A stretch of 64,000 nucleotides of DNA from assembly GCA_019636245.1 (NCBI GenBank), contig JAHBXX010000010.1, positions 1 to 64,000 of the forward strand, written 5' to 3'. The notes under the pieces were generated by a model. The model did no database searches. It saw nothing but the letters and a program-made list of their open reading frames with translations, and was not told the origin of the DNA. Both the position numbers and the translations under genes were made by a program. This stretch comes from Planctomycetota bacterium. GTDB taxonomy: Bacteria; Planctomycetota; UBA1135; UBA2386. Below, piece after piece: positions 43,277 to 52,520 of the stretch (the first letter of the stretch is position 1; the number at the start of each line of letters is the position of its first letter).

Positions 43277-44126
43277 ATGACCGATCCTGGCCAGCCAGTG
43301 CCACGCCGCGGCGCGACCGCCGGCGACAGCGCGCCGGCCGTCTCCGCCCCGGTCGCGCCGCCGGCGCTGCGCCTCGGCCCCTTGCGCATCGACGGTTTCG
43401 CCGTGCAGGCGGCTGCTGCAGGACCCGGACACCGCGCTGGCGATGGTCGACGCCGTGCTGCAGGCCGTCGCCGGCGACGTCCCCGTGACCGTCAAGATGC
43501 GGCGCGGGTCCGACGATTCGCCGGCGGCCGAAGCGCGCTTCTGGGCCATCCTCGACGGCGCGATCGCGCGTGGCATCGCCGCGGCGACCGTGCACCCGCG
43601 CACCGTCGAGCAGAAGTACCAGGGGCCGAGCCGGTGGCCGTTCCTGGCCGGGGTCAAGGCGCACGTCGGCGCCTTCCCGATCCTCGGCAGCGGCGACCTG
43701 TTCTCGGCGTTCGACGTGCTGGCGATGCGGCGCGAGACCGCGGTCGACGGCGTCACCATCGCCCGCGGCTGCATCGGCAACCCGTTCGTGTTCACGCAGG
43801 TCCAGGACCTGCTGGCGGGCCGGCCCGCGCTGAGGCCGACCGCGGCGCAACAGCGCGCGGCGATCGCGCGCCACTGGCAGCTCGCCGTGCCCTTCTACGG
43901 CGGCGAGGCGAAGGCGCTGCCGCACGTCCGCATGCACGTCATCAAGTACGGCCAGTACCACCCGGACCCGGTCTGGGCCCGGACGCGGCTGGTGACCCTG
44001 CGCACGCCGGCCGGGCTGCTGCCGCTGGTCGACGAGGTGTTCGCCGACCGCTTCGATGCCGACGGCGACCGCGAACTGCGCCCCGAGCACGCGGTGGCGC
44101 CCACGATCCACGCCTGCAGCGAGTAG
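43277..44126 (+). pseudogene. dusB: tRNA-dihydrouridine synthase with internal deletion and frame change
   Basis: The start ATG at 43277 reads RLGPLRIDGFAVQA, the normal N-terminus just before the FMN-binding PMAGVTD region of DusB. The frame then ceases to match. From about 43413 a different frame reads RLLQDPDTALAMVDAVLQAV, DVPVTVKMRRGSDDS, AATVHPRTVEQKYQGPSRW, GSGDLFSAFDVLAM and VTIARGCIGNPFVF, which is the second half of DusB to its normal end at 44126. About 95-100 residues, including the catalytic Cys region, are missing between them, and the change is not a multiple of three. The gene is probably inactive, unless the gap is an assembly error. A downstream start at 43443 would give only a C-terminal fragment. 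Confidence 0.8.
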
Positions 44127-44143
44127 CCGGCGGCCGCCGGCGT

Positions 44144-44149
44144 TATCGT
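44144..44149 (+). promoter_or_regulatory. TATCGT hexamer, leaderless-type -10
   Basis: TATCGT lies nine bases before the ATG at 44159 (GGCGCGGCG between). Confidence 0.45.
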
Positions 44150-44158
44150 GGCGCGGCG

Positions 44159-44806
44159 ATGCGAAGCCCGACGCTGCCGTTCCTGTTCCTGCTGGCCGCC
44201 TGCGGTGCGGCCGGGTTGCTCGCCCCGACCCGCGGCGCGATCGGCTTCGACGGCCCGCTGGACGGCTGGCGGCAGGAGAGCACCGGTGGCCGCGGGCCGC
44301 ACGCGACCTGGACCCAGCAGGCCGACCGGGCCGCGATCTCGCCGCCGAACGTGCTGGCGCTGGTCAGCCCGAACCACGACGCCGAGGAGCGCTTCAACCT
44401 GTGCTGGAACCCGGCGCTGGCGTTCCGCGACGGCCGCATCGCCGTCGCCGTGCGCGCCGACGGCGGCCAGGTCGACCAGGGCGGCGGCCCGATGTGGCGC
44501 GTGCAGGACGCCGACAACTACTACCTTTGCCGCTACAACCCGCTGGAGGCGAACTACCGGGTCTACGTGGTGCACCGCGGCGTGCGGCGGCAGCTGGCGA
44601 CCGCGCTCGTCGAGGCCGACGGCGCCGCCTGGCATCGGCTCGAGGTCGAGCACGCCGGCAACCGGATCCGCTGCTGGTTCGACGGCCGCGAGCTGCTGTC
44701 CGCCGAGGACGGCACGATCGACGCGCCCGGTGGCGTCGGGCTGTGGACCAAGGCCGATGCGCGCACCTCGTTCGACGACCTTTCGATGCTCGGCCGTGGC
44801 CGCTGA
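44159..44806 (+). CDS. DUF1080/LamG-like lipoprotein
   Basis: 215 residues with a lipobox LAAC (after LPFLFL). The mature part is a concanavalin-type beta sandwich: FDGPLDGWRQESTGGRG, RIAVAVRADGGQVDQGGG, WRVQDADNYYLCRYNPLEAN, RVYVVHRGVRRQL, RLEVEHAGNRIRCWFDGREL and GGVGLWTKADARTSFDDLSM. This matches the DUF1080 (3-keto-disaccharide hydrolase-like) or LamG group, common in planctomycete genomes. It may bind or act on carbohydrates at the cell surface, but catalytic residues cannot be named. A TATCGT box nine bases upstream gives a likely leaderless promoter. Confidence 0.8.
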   Translation: MRSPTLPFLFLLAACGAAGLLAPTRGAIGFDGPLDGWRQESTGGRGPHATWTQQADRAAISPPNVLALVSPNHDAEERFNLCWNPALAFRDGRIAVAVRADGGQVDQGGGPMWRVQDADNYYLCRYNPLEANYRVYVVHRGVRRQLATALVEADGAAWHRLEVEHAGNRIRCWFDGRELLSAEDGTIDAPGGVGLWTKADARTSFDDLSMLGRGR

Positions 44807-44858
44807 CGGCGGGCCGCCGCCGGTCGACGATGCCATCGCAATCCGGCGGATCGCTCAG

Positions 44859-44864
44859 TAGCCT
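44859..44864 (+). promoter_or_regulatory. TAGCCT promoter-like hexamer before the polyketide synthase
   Basis: TAGCCT lies 50 bases before the ATG at 44915, implying a leader of about 45 bases. No Shine-Dalgarno sequence was seen. A second, weaker A/T patch (GATAGGGAAC, 44879-44888) lies between. Confidence 0.35.
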
Positions 44865-44914
44865 GTTCGCCCTCCGTCGATAGGGAACGGGATCCTCGCC
44901 GGGCCCCTCCGCAC

Positions 44915-47900
44915 ATGGCAGAAACCGACATCGCCGTCGTCGGCATGGCATGCCGCCTCCCGGGGGCGCCCGATCTGGGCGCGTTCTGGCGCCTGCTCCG
45001 CGAGGGGCGGGACGCGCGCGTCGAGCTGTCGGACGAGCACCTGCGCAGCCTCGGCGTGCCGCCCGAAGTGCTGGCCGATCCCGACTTCGTCAAGGCGGCG
45101 ATGGTCCTCGACGGCATCGACCGGTTCGACGCCGGCTTCTTCGGCTTCTCGCCGCGCGATGCGGCGCTGTTCGATCCGCAGCACCGCGTGTTCCTCGAGG
45201 TCGCGTGGGAGGCGTTCGAGCACGCCGGCCACGTGCCGGAGCGGTTCCCGGGCCGCATCGGCGTGTTCGCCGGCTGCGGCATGGACACCTACCTGCTGCA
45301 CAACATCCTGACGAACCCCGACCTGGTCAGGCGCGTCGGCATGTTCCTGATCCGCCACACCGGCAACGACAAGGACTTCCTCGCCACGCGCACCAGCTAT
45401 CAGTTCGACCTGCGCGGCCCGAGCATCAACGTGCTGACCGCGTGCTCGACGTCGCTGGTGGCGATCCACCAGGCGGCGCACAGCCTGCTGGCCGGCGAAT
45501 GCGACATGGCGATGGCCGGCGGCGTCACCATCCTGGTGCCGCAGGACCGCGGCTACCTCTACAAGGAGGGCGAAGTGCTGTCGCCGGACGGCCACTGCCG
45601 CACCTTCGATGCCGACAGCAGGGGGACCATCTTCGGCAGCGGCGCCGGCGTCGTGCTGCTGCGCCGGCTCGCCGACGCGCTCGCCGACGGCGACCGGATC
45701 CACGCGATCGTCGCCGGCTCCGCGGTCAACAACGACGGCGCGCGCAAGGTCAGCTATCTGGCGCCGAGCGTCGACGGCTACGCCGAGGTCGTCGCCGAGG
45801 CGCTGGCGCTGGCGGACGTGCCCGCCGATCGCGTCGGCTACGTCGAGGCGCACGGCACCGGCACCTCGGTCGGCGATCCGATCGAGATCGAGGCGCTGAC
45901 GCAGGCGTTCCGGGCCACGACCGGCAGGACCGGCTTCTGCGGCATCGGCTCGGTGAAGACCAACATCGGCCACCTCGACACGGCGGCGGGCGTGGCCGGC
46001 TTCCTCAAGGTCGTGCTGGCGATGCAGCACGGCGAGATCCCGGCGAGCCTGAACTACCGGCGGCCGAACCCGCTGATCGACTTCCCGAGCAGTCCGTTCC
46101 ACGTCGTCGCCGCGCCGCGCGCGTGGCCGCGCCCCGAGGGCGGCGAACGCATCGCCGGCGTCAGTTCGCTCGGCGTCGGCGGCACCAACGCGCACGTGGT
46201 CGTGCGCGAGGCGATCGCGCAGGCGCCGGCGCCGGCGGTCGCCTGGCCGCGACGCTGCCACCTGCTGCCGATCAGCGGCAAGGTCGAGGGCGCGGCGGTC
46301 GGCAACGCCAAGGCGATGGCCGCGCACCTGGGCACCGTCGACGAGGCGGCCCTGCCGGAAGTCGCGTGGACGCTGCAGGTGGGGCGGCGGGCGTTCCCCG
46401 TGCGCGGCTTCGCCGTCGGGGCCTCGAGCGCGGAACTGGCCGCCCAGCTCGAGGCGCCGGAGTGGAAGGCGCAGCTGAAGAAGGCCGCCGACCGCCCGCC
46501 GTCGGTCGTGTTCCTGTTCGCCGGCGGCGGCTCCCAGCACCCGGGCATGGGCCGCGGTCTCTACGCGCACGAAGCGGTGTTCCGGGCCGCGGCCGACGAG
46601 TGCCTGCGCGCGATCCCGGCCCGGGCCCAGGACACCGTGCGGCGGCTGCTCTTCGGCGATCTGGCGACGCCCGAACACGGCGCGCGGCTGGAGCAGCCGA
46701 GCCTGATGCTGCCGGCGCTGTTCACGGTCGAGTATGCGCTGGCGAAGCTGCTCGAGTCGTTCGGCATCGTGCCGGACGCCGCGATCGGCCACAGCCTCGG
46801 CGAGTACGTCGCGGCGACGCTCGGCGGCACCTTCACGGTCGAGCAGGCGCTGCCGACCCTGTTGCGCCGCGGCGAGCTGCTCGAGGAGATCCAGGGCGGC
46901 GTCGTGCTGAGCGTGTCGCTGTCGGCCGAGGAGGTGCACGCGCTCGGTCACGCCGACCTGTCGCTGACGGCGGCGAACGCGCCGCGGCTGTGCGCCGTCG
47001 CCGGCCACGCCGACGCCATCGAGCGCCTCGAACGCGACCTGGCCGCGCGCGGCGTCGAGTTCCAGCGGCTGCGCATCGGCGTGCCCGCGCACAGCCACCT
47101 GCTCGACCCGATGCTCGACCGCTACCGCGAGGTGGTGCGCGGGCTGCGCCTGGCGCCGGCCACGCGGCCGTGGGTGTCGAACGTCACCGGCGAATGGATC
47201 GATCCGCAGCGGGCCGCCGATCCCGACTACTGGGTCGAGCACACGCGGCGCACGGTGCGCTTCCAGGACGGCATCCGCGCGCTGCTGGCCGGCGGCGACC
47301 GCGTGTTCCTCGAGATCGGTCCCGGCAAGGCGCTGACGTCGCTGGCGCGCCAGCACGAACGCGCCGCGAAGAGCCCGTGCCTCGTGTCGATGCCGCACGC
47401 CAAGGACCAGAAGGAGGCCGACCAGGCCCTGCTGGAGGCCGTCGGCCGGCTCTGGCAGCTGGGCGTGGGGGTCGACTGGCAGGCGTTCCACGGCGGCGTC
47501 GCGCGCCGCCGCGTGCCGCTGCCGACCTACGCCTTCCAGCGCCAGCGGCACTGGATCGACGCCGGCGCGATCGTCGCCCAGGAGGGCGTGCTGCGCGGCG
47601 ACGAGGAACCGGTGGCGCCGACCCGCCTGCCGGAATCGGACTGGCTGCGGCAGCCGGTCTGGCGGCCGCAGGAACTGGCGCCGCGCGTGGCCGCCGTGGC
47701 GTCGAGCCGCTGGCTGTGCGTCGGCGGCGGTGCCTTCGCAGCGGCGTTCCGCAGCGGCAGTGCGCTCAGGCAGCGGCCGCGCCGCGCAACGGCGGGGCCC
47801 ACCGGCGACGACTGGACGCTGCCGCTGCGCGACGGCGCCGCGCTCGACCGCGCCCTGCAGCAGGTCGTCGCCGCCCACGGCGAGCCGCAGCGGGTGCTGT

Positions 47901-50900
47901 TCGCCGGCCCCCTGGAGCAGGACGACCCGGTGGCGCTCGTGCAGGCGCTGACGGTGCTGTGGCAGGCGCTCGGCCGCGCCGACCTCGCCGCCGTGCGCTG
48001 CCTCGCGTTGACCACCGGCGCGCAGCGCACGGCCACCGAGGCGATGCCGCACCCGGGCGCCGCCGTCGTCGCCGGCTTCCTGCGCGTCGTGCCGCGCGAG
48101 TACGCCGGCGCCCGAACGCGCTGCGTCGACGTCGATGCCGAGGCGCTCGCCGATGCGACCGCGCTCACGGCGGCGCTGCGCCGCGAGATCGAGTCCGACG
48201 ACCAGCCGCTGCAGGTGGCGTGGCGCGGCGCCCACCGCCACGTGCAGGAGCTGGCCGCGGTCGAGGTTCCGGCCGTGCCGGCCACGCCGCCGTGGCGGCA
48301 GGGCGGCGCCTACCTGATCACCGGCGGCCTCGGCGGCATCGGCATGGTCGTGGCCGAACACCTGGCCCCGGCGCAGTGCAAGCTGGTGCTCGTCGGCCGG
48401 CGTGGCCTGCCGCCGCGGGCGGCGTGGGACGAGTGGCTGCGGCTGCGGGCAGGCGATCGTACGGCGAGCCTGGTGCAGCGTGTGCTCGACCTCGAGCGCC
48501 GTGGCGCCGAGGTCATGGTGGAAGCCGCCGACATCGCCGACGGCGACGCGGTGGCGAGGGTCGTGCGGGCGGCCCGGACCCGGTTCGGCGCCGTGCACGG
48601 CATCGTGCATGCCGCCGGCGTGCTCGACGACGGCCTGATCCAGACCCGCACGCCGGAACGCACCGCGCGCATGCTGGCGCCGAAGCTCACCGGCGCCCGC
48701 CTGCTCGACGAGGCCACCGCCGACCACCCGCCGGAGCTGTTCGTCGTGTTCGGGTCCACCAGCGGCCTGGCCGGCATCCCCGGTCAGGGCGACTACGCGG
48801 CCGCCAACGCCGGTCTCGACGCGTTCGCGCACTGGCGTCGCGGCGTGCGTCCCGGCCGCTCGCTGGCGGTCGACTGGGGCGTCTGGCAGGACGTCGGCAT
48901 GCTGGCGACCAGCGTCGCCAGCCACGTGCTGCCGGTGCCGGGCTGGCTCGGCGAACGGGCCGAACGCGACGGCGCGCTCGAGTTCGTGGCGCCATGGTCG
49001 CCGGCGACGCATTGGCAGCTCGCCGAGCACCGCGTGCGCGGCGGCGACTGCGTCATGCCGGGCACCGGCCACCTCGAACTGATGGTCGCCGCCGCGCAGG
49101 CGGCCGCCGGCGCCAACGAGGTCGCGCTCGCACGCGTCGAGTTCCTGTCGCCGATGGCGTTCCCGGGCGGCGCCGCGCGCGACGTGTTCGTCACCGTGCG
49201 GCCGGCGCGCGATGGCTTCGAGATCGTCGTGGCGAGCGCGCCGGCCGGCAGCGCCTCGCCGCACGACCGGACGACGCATGCGCGCGGCGGCGCCCGCCTG
49301 GGCGGCGCCCGCGAGGACCTGCTCGACCTCGACGCCCTGCGGGCGCGCTGCCCGCGCGCGGCGCCGGCGACGAGCGACCAGGAGCGGCACGCCGAGTTCG
49401 GGCCGCGCTGGCGCTGCATCGAGCGCGTCGCGCTCGGCGACGGCGAGGCGTTCGGCGAACTGGCCCTGCCCGAGCGGTTCGCCGCCGACCTCGACGTGCA
49501 TCGGGTGCACGCGGCGATGCTCGACATGGCGTTCGGCTGCGGCATCCGGCTCCTGTCGGGCAACGCACCCGACGCGCTGTTCGTGCCGGTCGGCTGCGAC
49601 GAGGTCGCGGTGTCCGGCCGCATGCCGGCGCGCATCGTCGCGCACGTCCGGGTGCGCAGCCACGACGAGCACGCGCGCCTCGGCGCCCTCGACGTCACCG
49701 TGGCGACGCCATCCGGCATCGTGCTGCTCGAGCTGCGGGGCCTGCAGCTGTTCGGCGTGCGCGGCGCGTTCGCGCGCGGCGAGGCGCCGACGGCCGCGCG
49801 TGCGACCGCGCCACACGGCGGCAACGGCCACGTCGCCGCCACGGCGCCGGTGCCGCGCATCCGGGCGCTGCTCGGCCGCGGCATCACCGGGCCCGAGGGC
49901 ATGGCCGCGCTCGACCGCGCGCTCCGCACCGACGCGACGCAGGTGGTGGCGTCGTCGCTGGACGTCGCCCGGACGGCCGCCTGGCTGTCGCTGCCGCCGG
50001 AGAAGCCGAAGGCCGCGGTCGCCGCCGCGGCCGCTCCGACGGCCGCCGCCAGCGGCGAGGACGCGCCGCGCGACGACGTCGAGCGCAAGCTCGCCGAGAG
50101 CTTCCGCGAACTGCTCGGCGTCGACCGGCCCGGCCTCGACCAGGACTTCTTCGAACTCGGCGGCCACTCGCTGCTGGCGGTGCGGCTGTTCGCGCGCATC
50201 CACAAGGACTTCGGCCTCGACCTGGAGCTGGCGACGCTGCTGTCCGCCGGCACCGTGCGCAAGCTGGCCGCCGTGGTGCGCGCGGAGCGGAACCTGCCCG
50301 AGCCGGGCAGCGAACCGGTGCGCTCGGTCGCCGCCCGCCGCGGCCAGCACGTGGTGCCGATCCAGGTCGACGGCCGGCGACCGAAGCTGTTCCTCGTCCA
50401 CGGCGCCGGCGGCAACGTGCTCGGCTTCCGCGACCTGGCGCACTACTTCGGCAAGGACCAGCCCGTCTACGGCCTGCAGGCGCGCGGCGTCGACGGCAAG
50501 CAGGCGCCGCACGAGACGATCGCCGAGATGGCCACCGCCTACCTGGCGGAGGTGCGCGAGGTGCAGCCGCACGGCCCGTACTTCCTGGGCGGCTACAGCG
50601 GCGGCGGCGTGGTGGCCTACGAGATGGCGCAGCAGCTGCTGGCGGCGGGCGAGCCGGTCGCCTACGTCGGCATGATCGACACCTGGTGCCCGCAGATGAA
50701 GCGGCGCGGCAAGGTCGCGCGGGCGCTGCTGCACGCCGGCCGCGTCATGCGCCGCGGACCGATGTACCCGGTCAACATCGTGCGCATGAAGTGGGAACGC
50801 CGGCGGTCGGCGCGCGAGAGCTCGGCGGCGCGGCAGCAGGGCGGCGTGATGCCGCAGACGATGCGCGGCCAGGAGCTGCAGTTCGCCTTCGAACGCGCGT

Positions 50901-51157
50901 TCGAGAGCCACCTGGTCGCGCCCTACGCGGGCAAGGTCTGGCTCTACCGCTGCACCGACCACGACCTCGGCACGCGCTACGTGTTCGAGGAGCACCTCGG
51001 CTGGCGACCGTTCGTGCGTGGCGGCGTGGCGATCACGCAGTGCCCGGGCAACCACTACACGATGTGCACCGAGCCGAACGTGCAGTTCCTGTGCCGGCAG
51101 ATGATGGCGGGCGTCGACGAAGCGATGGCGGCGGCCGGACTCTCCGTCGGCGCCTGA
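44915..51157 (+). CDS. Single-module type I polyketide synthase, KS-AT-KR-DH-carrier-TE
   Basis: 2080 residues. Ketosynthase (about 5-425): Cys177 in LTACSTSLVAI, EAHGTGTSVGD, KTNIGHLDTAAG. Acyltransferase (about 525-860): Ser627 in GHSLGEY; the specificity region reads VPAHSHLLDPM, not the usual HAFH or YASH. Ketoreductase (about 1110-1310): YLITGGLGGIGMVV, VFGSTSGLAG, Tyr1294 in GDYAAANAG. Dehydratase (about 1360-1620): His1372 in AEHRVRGGDCVMPGTG and Asp1537 in HAAMLDMAFGCG. Carrier domain: Ser1752 in DFFELGGHSLLAVRLF, of peptidyl-carrier style. Thioesterase: Ser1895 in GGYSGGGVVAYEMA and His2047 in CPGNHYT. KR precedes DH, unlike standard modules. One self-releasing module could act once or iteratively. 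No phosphopantetheinyl transferase gene is nearby. Confidence 0.95.
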   Translation: MAETDIAVVGMACRLPGAPDLGAFWRLLREGRDARVELSDEHLRSLGVPPEVLADPDFVKAAMVLDGIDRFDAGFFGFSPRDAALFDPQHRVFLEVAWEAFEHAGHVPERFPGRIGVFAGCGMDTYLLHNILTNPDLVRRVGMFLIRHTGNDKDFLATRTSYQFDLRGPSINVLTACSTSLVAIHQAAHSLLAGECDMAMAGGVTILVPQDRGYLYKEGEVLSPDGHCRTFDADSRGTIFGSGAGVVLLRRLADALADGDRIHAIVAGSAVNNDGARKVSYLAPSVDGYAEVVAEALALADVPADRVGYVEAHGTGTSVGDPIEIEALTQAFRATTGRTGFCGIGSVKTNIGHLDTAAGVAGFLKVVLAMQHGEIPASLNYRRPNPLIDFPSSPFHVVAAPRAWPRPEGGERIAGVSSLGVGGTNAHVVVREAIAQAPAPAVAWPRRCHLLPISGKVEGAAVGNAKAMAAHLGTVDEAALPEVAWTLQVGRRAFPVRGFAVGASSAELAAQLEAPEWKAQLKKAADRPPSVVFLFAGGGSQHPGMGRGLYAHEAVFRAAADECLRAIPARAQDTVRRLLFGDLATPEHGARLEQPSLMLPALFTVEYALAKLLESFGIVPDAAIGHSLGEYVAATLGGTFTVEQALPTLLRRGELLEEIQGGVVLSVSLSAEEVHALGHADLSLTAANAPRLCAVAGHADAIERLERDLAARGVEFQRLRIGVPAHSHLLDPMLDRYREVVRGLRLAPATRPWVSNVTGEWIDPQRAADPDYWVEHTRRTVRFQDGIRALLAGGDRVFLEIGPGKALTSLARQHERAAKSPCLVSMPHAKDQKEADQALLEAVGRLWQLGVGVDWQAFHGGVARRRVPLPTYAFQRQRHWIDAGAIVAQEGVLRGDEEPVAPTRLPESDWLRQPVWRPQELAPRVAAVASSRWLCVGGGAFAAAFRSGSALRQRPRRATAGPTGDDWTLPLRDGAALDRALQQVVAAHGEPQRVLFAGPLEQDDPVALVQALTVLWQALGRADLAAVRCLALTTGAQRTATEAMPHPGAAVVAGFLRVVPREYAGARTRCVDVDAEALADATALTAALRREIESDDQPLQVAWRGAHRHVQELAAVEVPAVPATPPWRQGGAYLITGGLGGIGMVVAEHLAPAQCKLVLVGRRGLPPRAAWDEWLRLRAGDRTASLVQRVLDLERRGAEVMVEAADIADGDAVARVVRAARTRFGAVHGIVHAAGVLDDGLIQTRTPERTARMLAPKLTGARLLDEATADHPPELFVVFGSTSGLAGIPGQGDYAAANAGLDAFAHWRRGVRPGRSLAVDWGVWQDVGMLATSVASHVLPVPGWLGERAERDGALEFVAPWSPATHWQLAEHRVRGGDCVMPGTGHLELMVAAAQAAAGANEVALARVEFLSPMAFPGGAARDVFVTVRPARDGFEIVVASAPAGSASPHDRTTHARGGARLGGAREDLLDLDALRARCPRAAPATSDQERHAEFGPRWRCIERVALGDGEAFGELALPERFAADLDVHRVHAAMLDMAFGCGIRLLSGNAPDALFVPVGCDEVAVSGRMPARIVAHVRVRSHDEHARLGALDVTVATPSGIVLLELRGLQLFGVRGAFARGEAPTAARATAPHGGNGHVAATAPVPRIRALLGRGITGPEGMAALDRALRTDATQVVASSLDVARTAAWLSLPPEKPKAAVAAAAAPTAAASGEDAPRDDVERKLAESFRELLGVDRPGLDQDFFELGGHSLLAVRLFARIHKDFGLDLELATLLSAGTVRKLAAVVRAERNLPEPGSEPVRSVAARRGQHVVPIQVDGRRPKLFLVHGAGGNVLGFRDLAHYFGKDQPVYGLQARGVDGKQAPHETIAEMATAYLAEVREVQPHGPYFLGGYSGGGVVAYEMAQQLLAAGEPVAYVGMIDTWCPQMKRRGKVARALLHAGRVMRRGPMYPVNIVRMKWERRRSARESSAARQQGGVMPQTMRGQELQFAFERAFESHLVAPYAGKVWLYRCTDHDLGTRYVFEEHLGWRPFVRGGVAITQCPGNHYTMCTEPNVQFLCRQMMAGVDEAMAAAGLSVGA

Positions 51158-51187
51158 TCGCCGGTTCGTTCCGCCGCCGCCGGGTGG

Positions 51188-51193
51188 TAGAAG
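51188..51193 (+). promoter_or_regulatory. TAGAAG hexamer, leaderless-type -10
   Basis: TAGAAG lies seven bases (CGGCGCC) before the ATG at 51201, identical in sequence and spacing to the box before hflK. Confidence 0.45.
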
Positions 51194-51200
51194 CGGCGCC

Positions 51201-52520
51201 ATGCCAGGCCGGGCCGAACGCGCATGGATCGTCGCCTGGACGGTGCTCGCGGTCGTGCTGGCGGCGCGCGCGACGAGCCGACCCGATCGCCGCGGCGTGC
51301 TGCTCGACCACCTGGAGTTCGGCCGCCGGCTGTGGACGGGCGCCGACGTGCATGCGCCGTGGCGGTCCGATCCCGATGCACCCGAACGGCCCCTGCACGC
51401 GCCCTACCCGCCGTCGTTCGGCCTGTTGACGGGGCCGTTCGCGGCGATCGACGCGGTGCTCGGGCTGCGCGCGGCGCGGCTGGCCTGGGTGCTGCTGCAG
51501 CTCGGCTGCCTGGTCTGGATCGCGCGCCTGCTGCGGCGCCTCCTGGCCGCGCGGCCGGCGCTGGCGCCGCCGCGATGGCACCTGCTCTGGTTCCTGACCG
51601 CGCTGCTGTCGGCGCGCTTCCTGCTGCGCGACCTGCACGGCGGGGGCGGCAACCTCGTGAACCTGGCGCTGTGCCTCGCCGCGTTCGCCGACGCCGAGCA
51701 GGGGCGCGCGCGCCGCGCCGGGCTCTGGCTCGGCGTCTCGCTCGCGACCAAGCCGACCCAGGTCTGGCTGCTGCCGGTGCTGCTGGTGCTCGGCCGGTGG
51801 CGCGCGGTCGGCTGGGCGCTCGGCGCCGGCGGAGCCTGCGTGCTGGGGACGCTGGCGCTGCAGCAGTTCGACGTGACGTCGTGGCAGCGGTGGGCGGCAG
51901 GCAGCTGGGGGTTGGCGACGCAGTCCGATGCGTTCGCCGCGCCGGCGCTCGGCTTCCCGCCCTTCGAGTGGATGAACCAGTCGCTGCGCTGCGCGCTGGC
52001 GCGGTGGCTCGGCACCGTGCCGCCCGAGTTCGCGGCGCGCGTCGCCTGGGGCGTGGTGCCGGGGCTGGGCCTGCCGCTGCCGGCCGTCGCCTGGATCACG
52101 CGGCTGGCGAGCGGCCTGCTGCTCGGCGCGGTGCTGTGGAGGGGCTGGCGTTCGCGGGCCGCGCCGGCGGCGCGGCTGCACGCGTTCGCGGCGGCCCTGG
52201 TGCTGTCGGTGCTGCTGGGTCCGCTGAGCTGGAAGGCGCACCACGTGGCGCTGGTGCCGGTGTTGCTGCTGCTCGTGCACCGGGCCGTGGTCGCGGGCCG
52301 GCGGCGCACGTGGTGGCTGCTCGCCGGCTGGGTCCTCTGCTGCCAGCTCGGCGGGGACCTGGTCGGCGACGCCGCCGACGAGTGGGGCAACAGCCTCTAC
52401 GTCGTCACCGCCTGGGACCTGCTGCTGCTCGGCGCGGCGCTGGCCCTGGCCGGCTCAGCGGCGCACGAACACGGCGATGCCGCGGGCCGCGGCGAGCGCG
52501 GCGAGTTCGTCCGGCAGTGA
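51201..52520 (+). CDS. GT87-like membrane mannosyltransferase (DUF2029)
   Basis: 439 residues with about ten hydrophobic segments. Features of the GT87 group are seen: an early loop with LEFGRRLWTGADVHAPW, APYPPSFGLLTGPFA, a conserved LGVSLATKPTQVWLLP (the Lys-Pro in a cytoplasmic-edge loop) and LLGPLSWKAHHVALVPVLL near the end. Such enzymes use polyprenyl-phosphate sugars at the outer face of the membrane. It begins 43 bases after the polyketide synthase and may glycosylate a related product or an envelope glycolipid; this is inferred from position. Its last 66 bases overlap the end of the convergent membrane protein gene at 52455. Confidence 0.78.
   Translation: MPGRAERAWIVAWTVLAVVLAARATSRPDRRGVLLDHLEFGRRLWTGADVHAPWRSDPDAPERPLHAPYPPSFGLLTGPFAAIDAVLGLRAARLAWVLLQLGCLVWIARLLRRLLAARPALAPPRWHLLWFLTALLSARFLLRDLHGGGGNLVNLALCLAAFADAEQGRARRAGLWLGVSLATKPTQVWLLPVLLVLGRWRAVGWALGAGGACVLGTLALQQFDVTSWQRWAAGSWGLATQSDAFAAPALGFPPFEWMNQSLRCALARWLGTVPPEFAARVAWGVVPGLGLPLPAVAWITRLASGLLLGAVLWRGWRSRAAPAARLHAFAAALVLSVLLGPLSWKAHHVALVPVLLLLVHRAVVAGRRRTWWLLAGWVLCCQLGGDLVGDAADEWGNSLYVVTAWDLLLLGAALALAGSAAHEHGDAAGRGERGEFVRQ

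Noticed and set aside
42907..43389. A 160-codon minus-strand frame covering the small secreted peptide region and its upstream space
   Set aside because: Arg/Gly/Pro-rich with no signal peptide and no start signal. The 59-residue frame with signal peptide and promoter box is the better reading.
44855..51202. A minus-strand open frame of more than 2100 codons antisense to the polyketide synthase
   Set aside because: Its composition is Arg/His/Gln/Ala-rich with no domain motifs, and the plus-strand frame contains every PKS active-site motif. Very high GC leaves few stop codons in some antisense frames.
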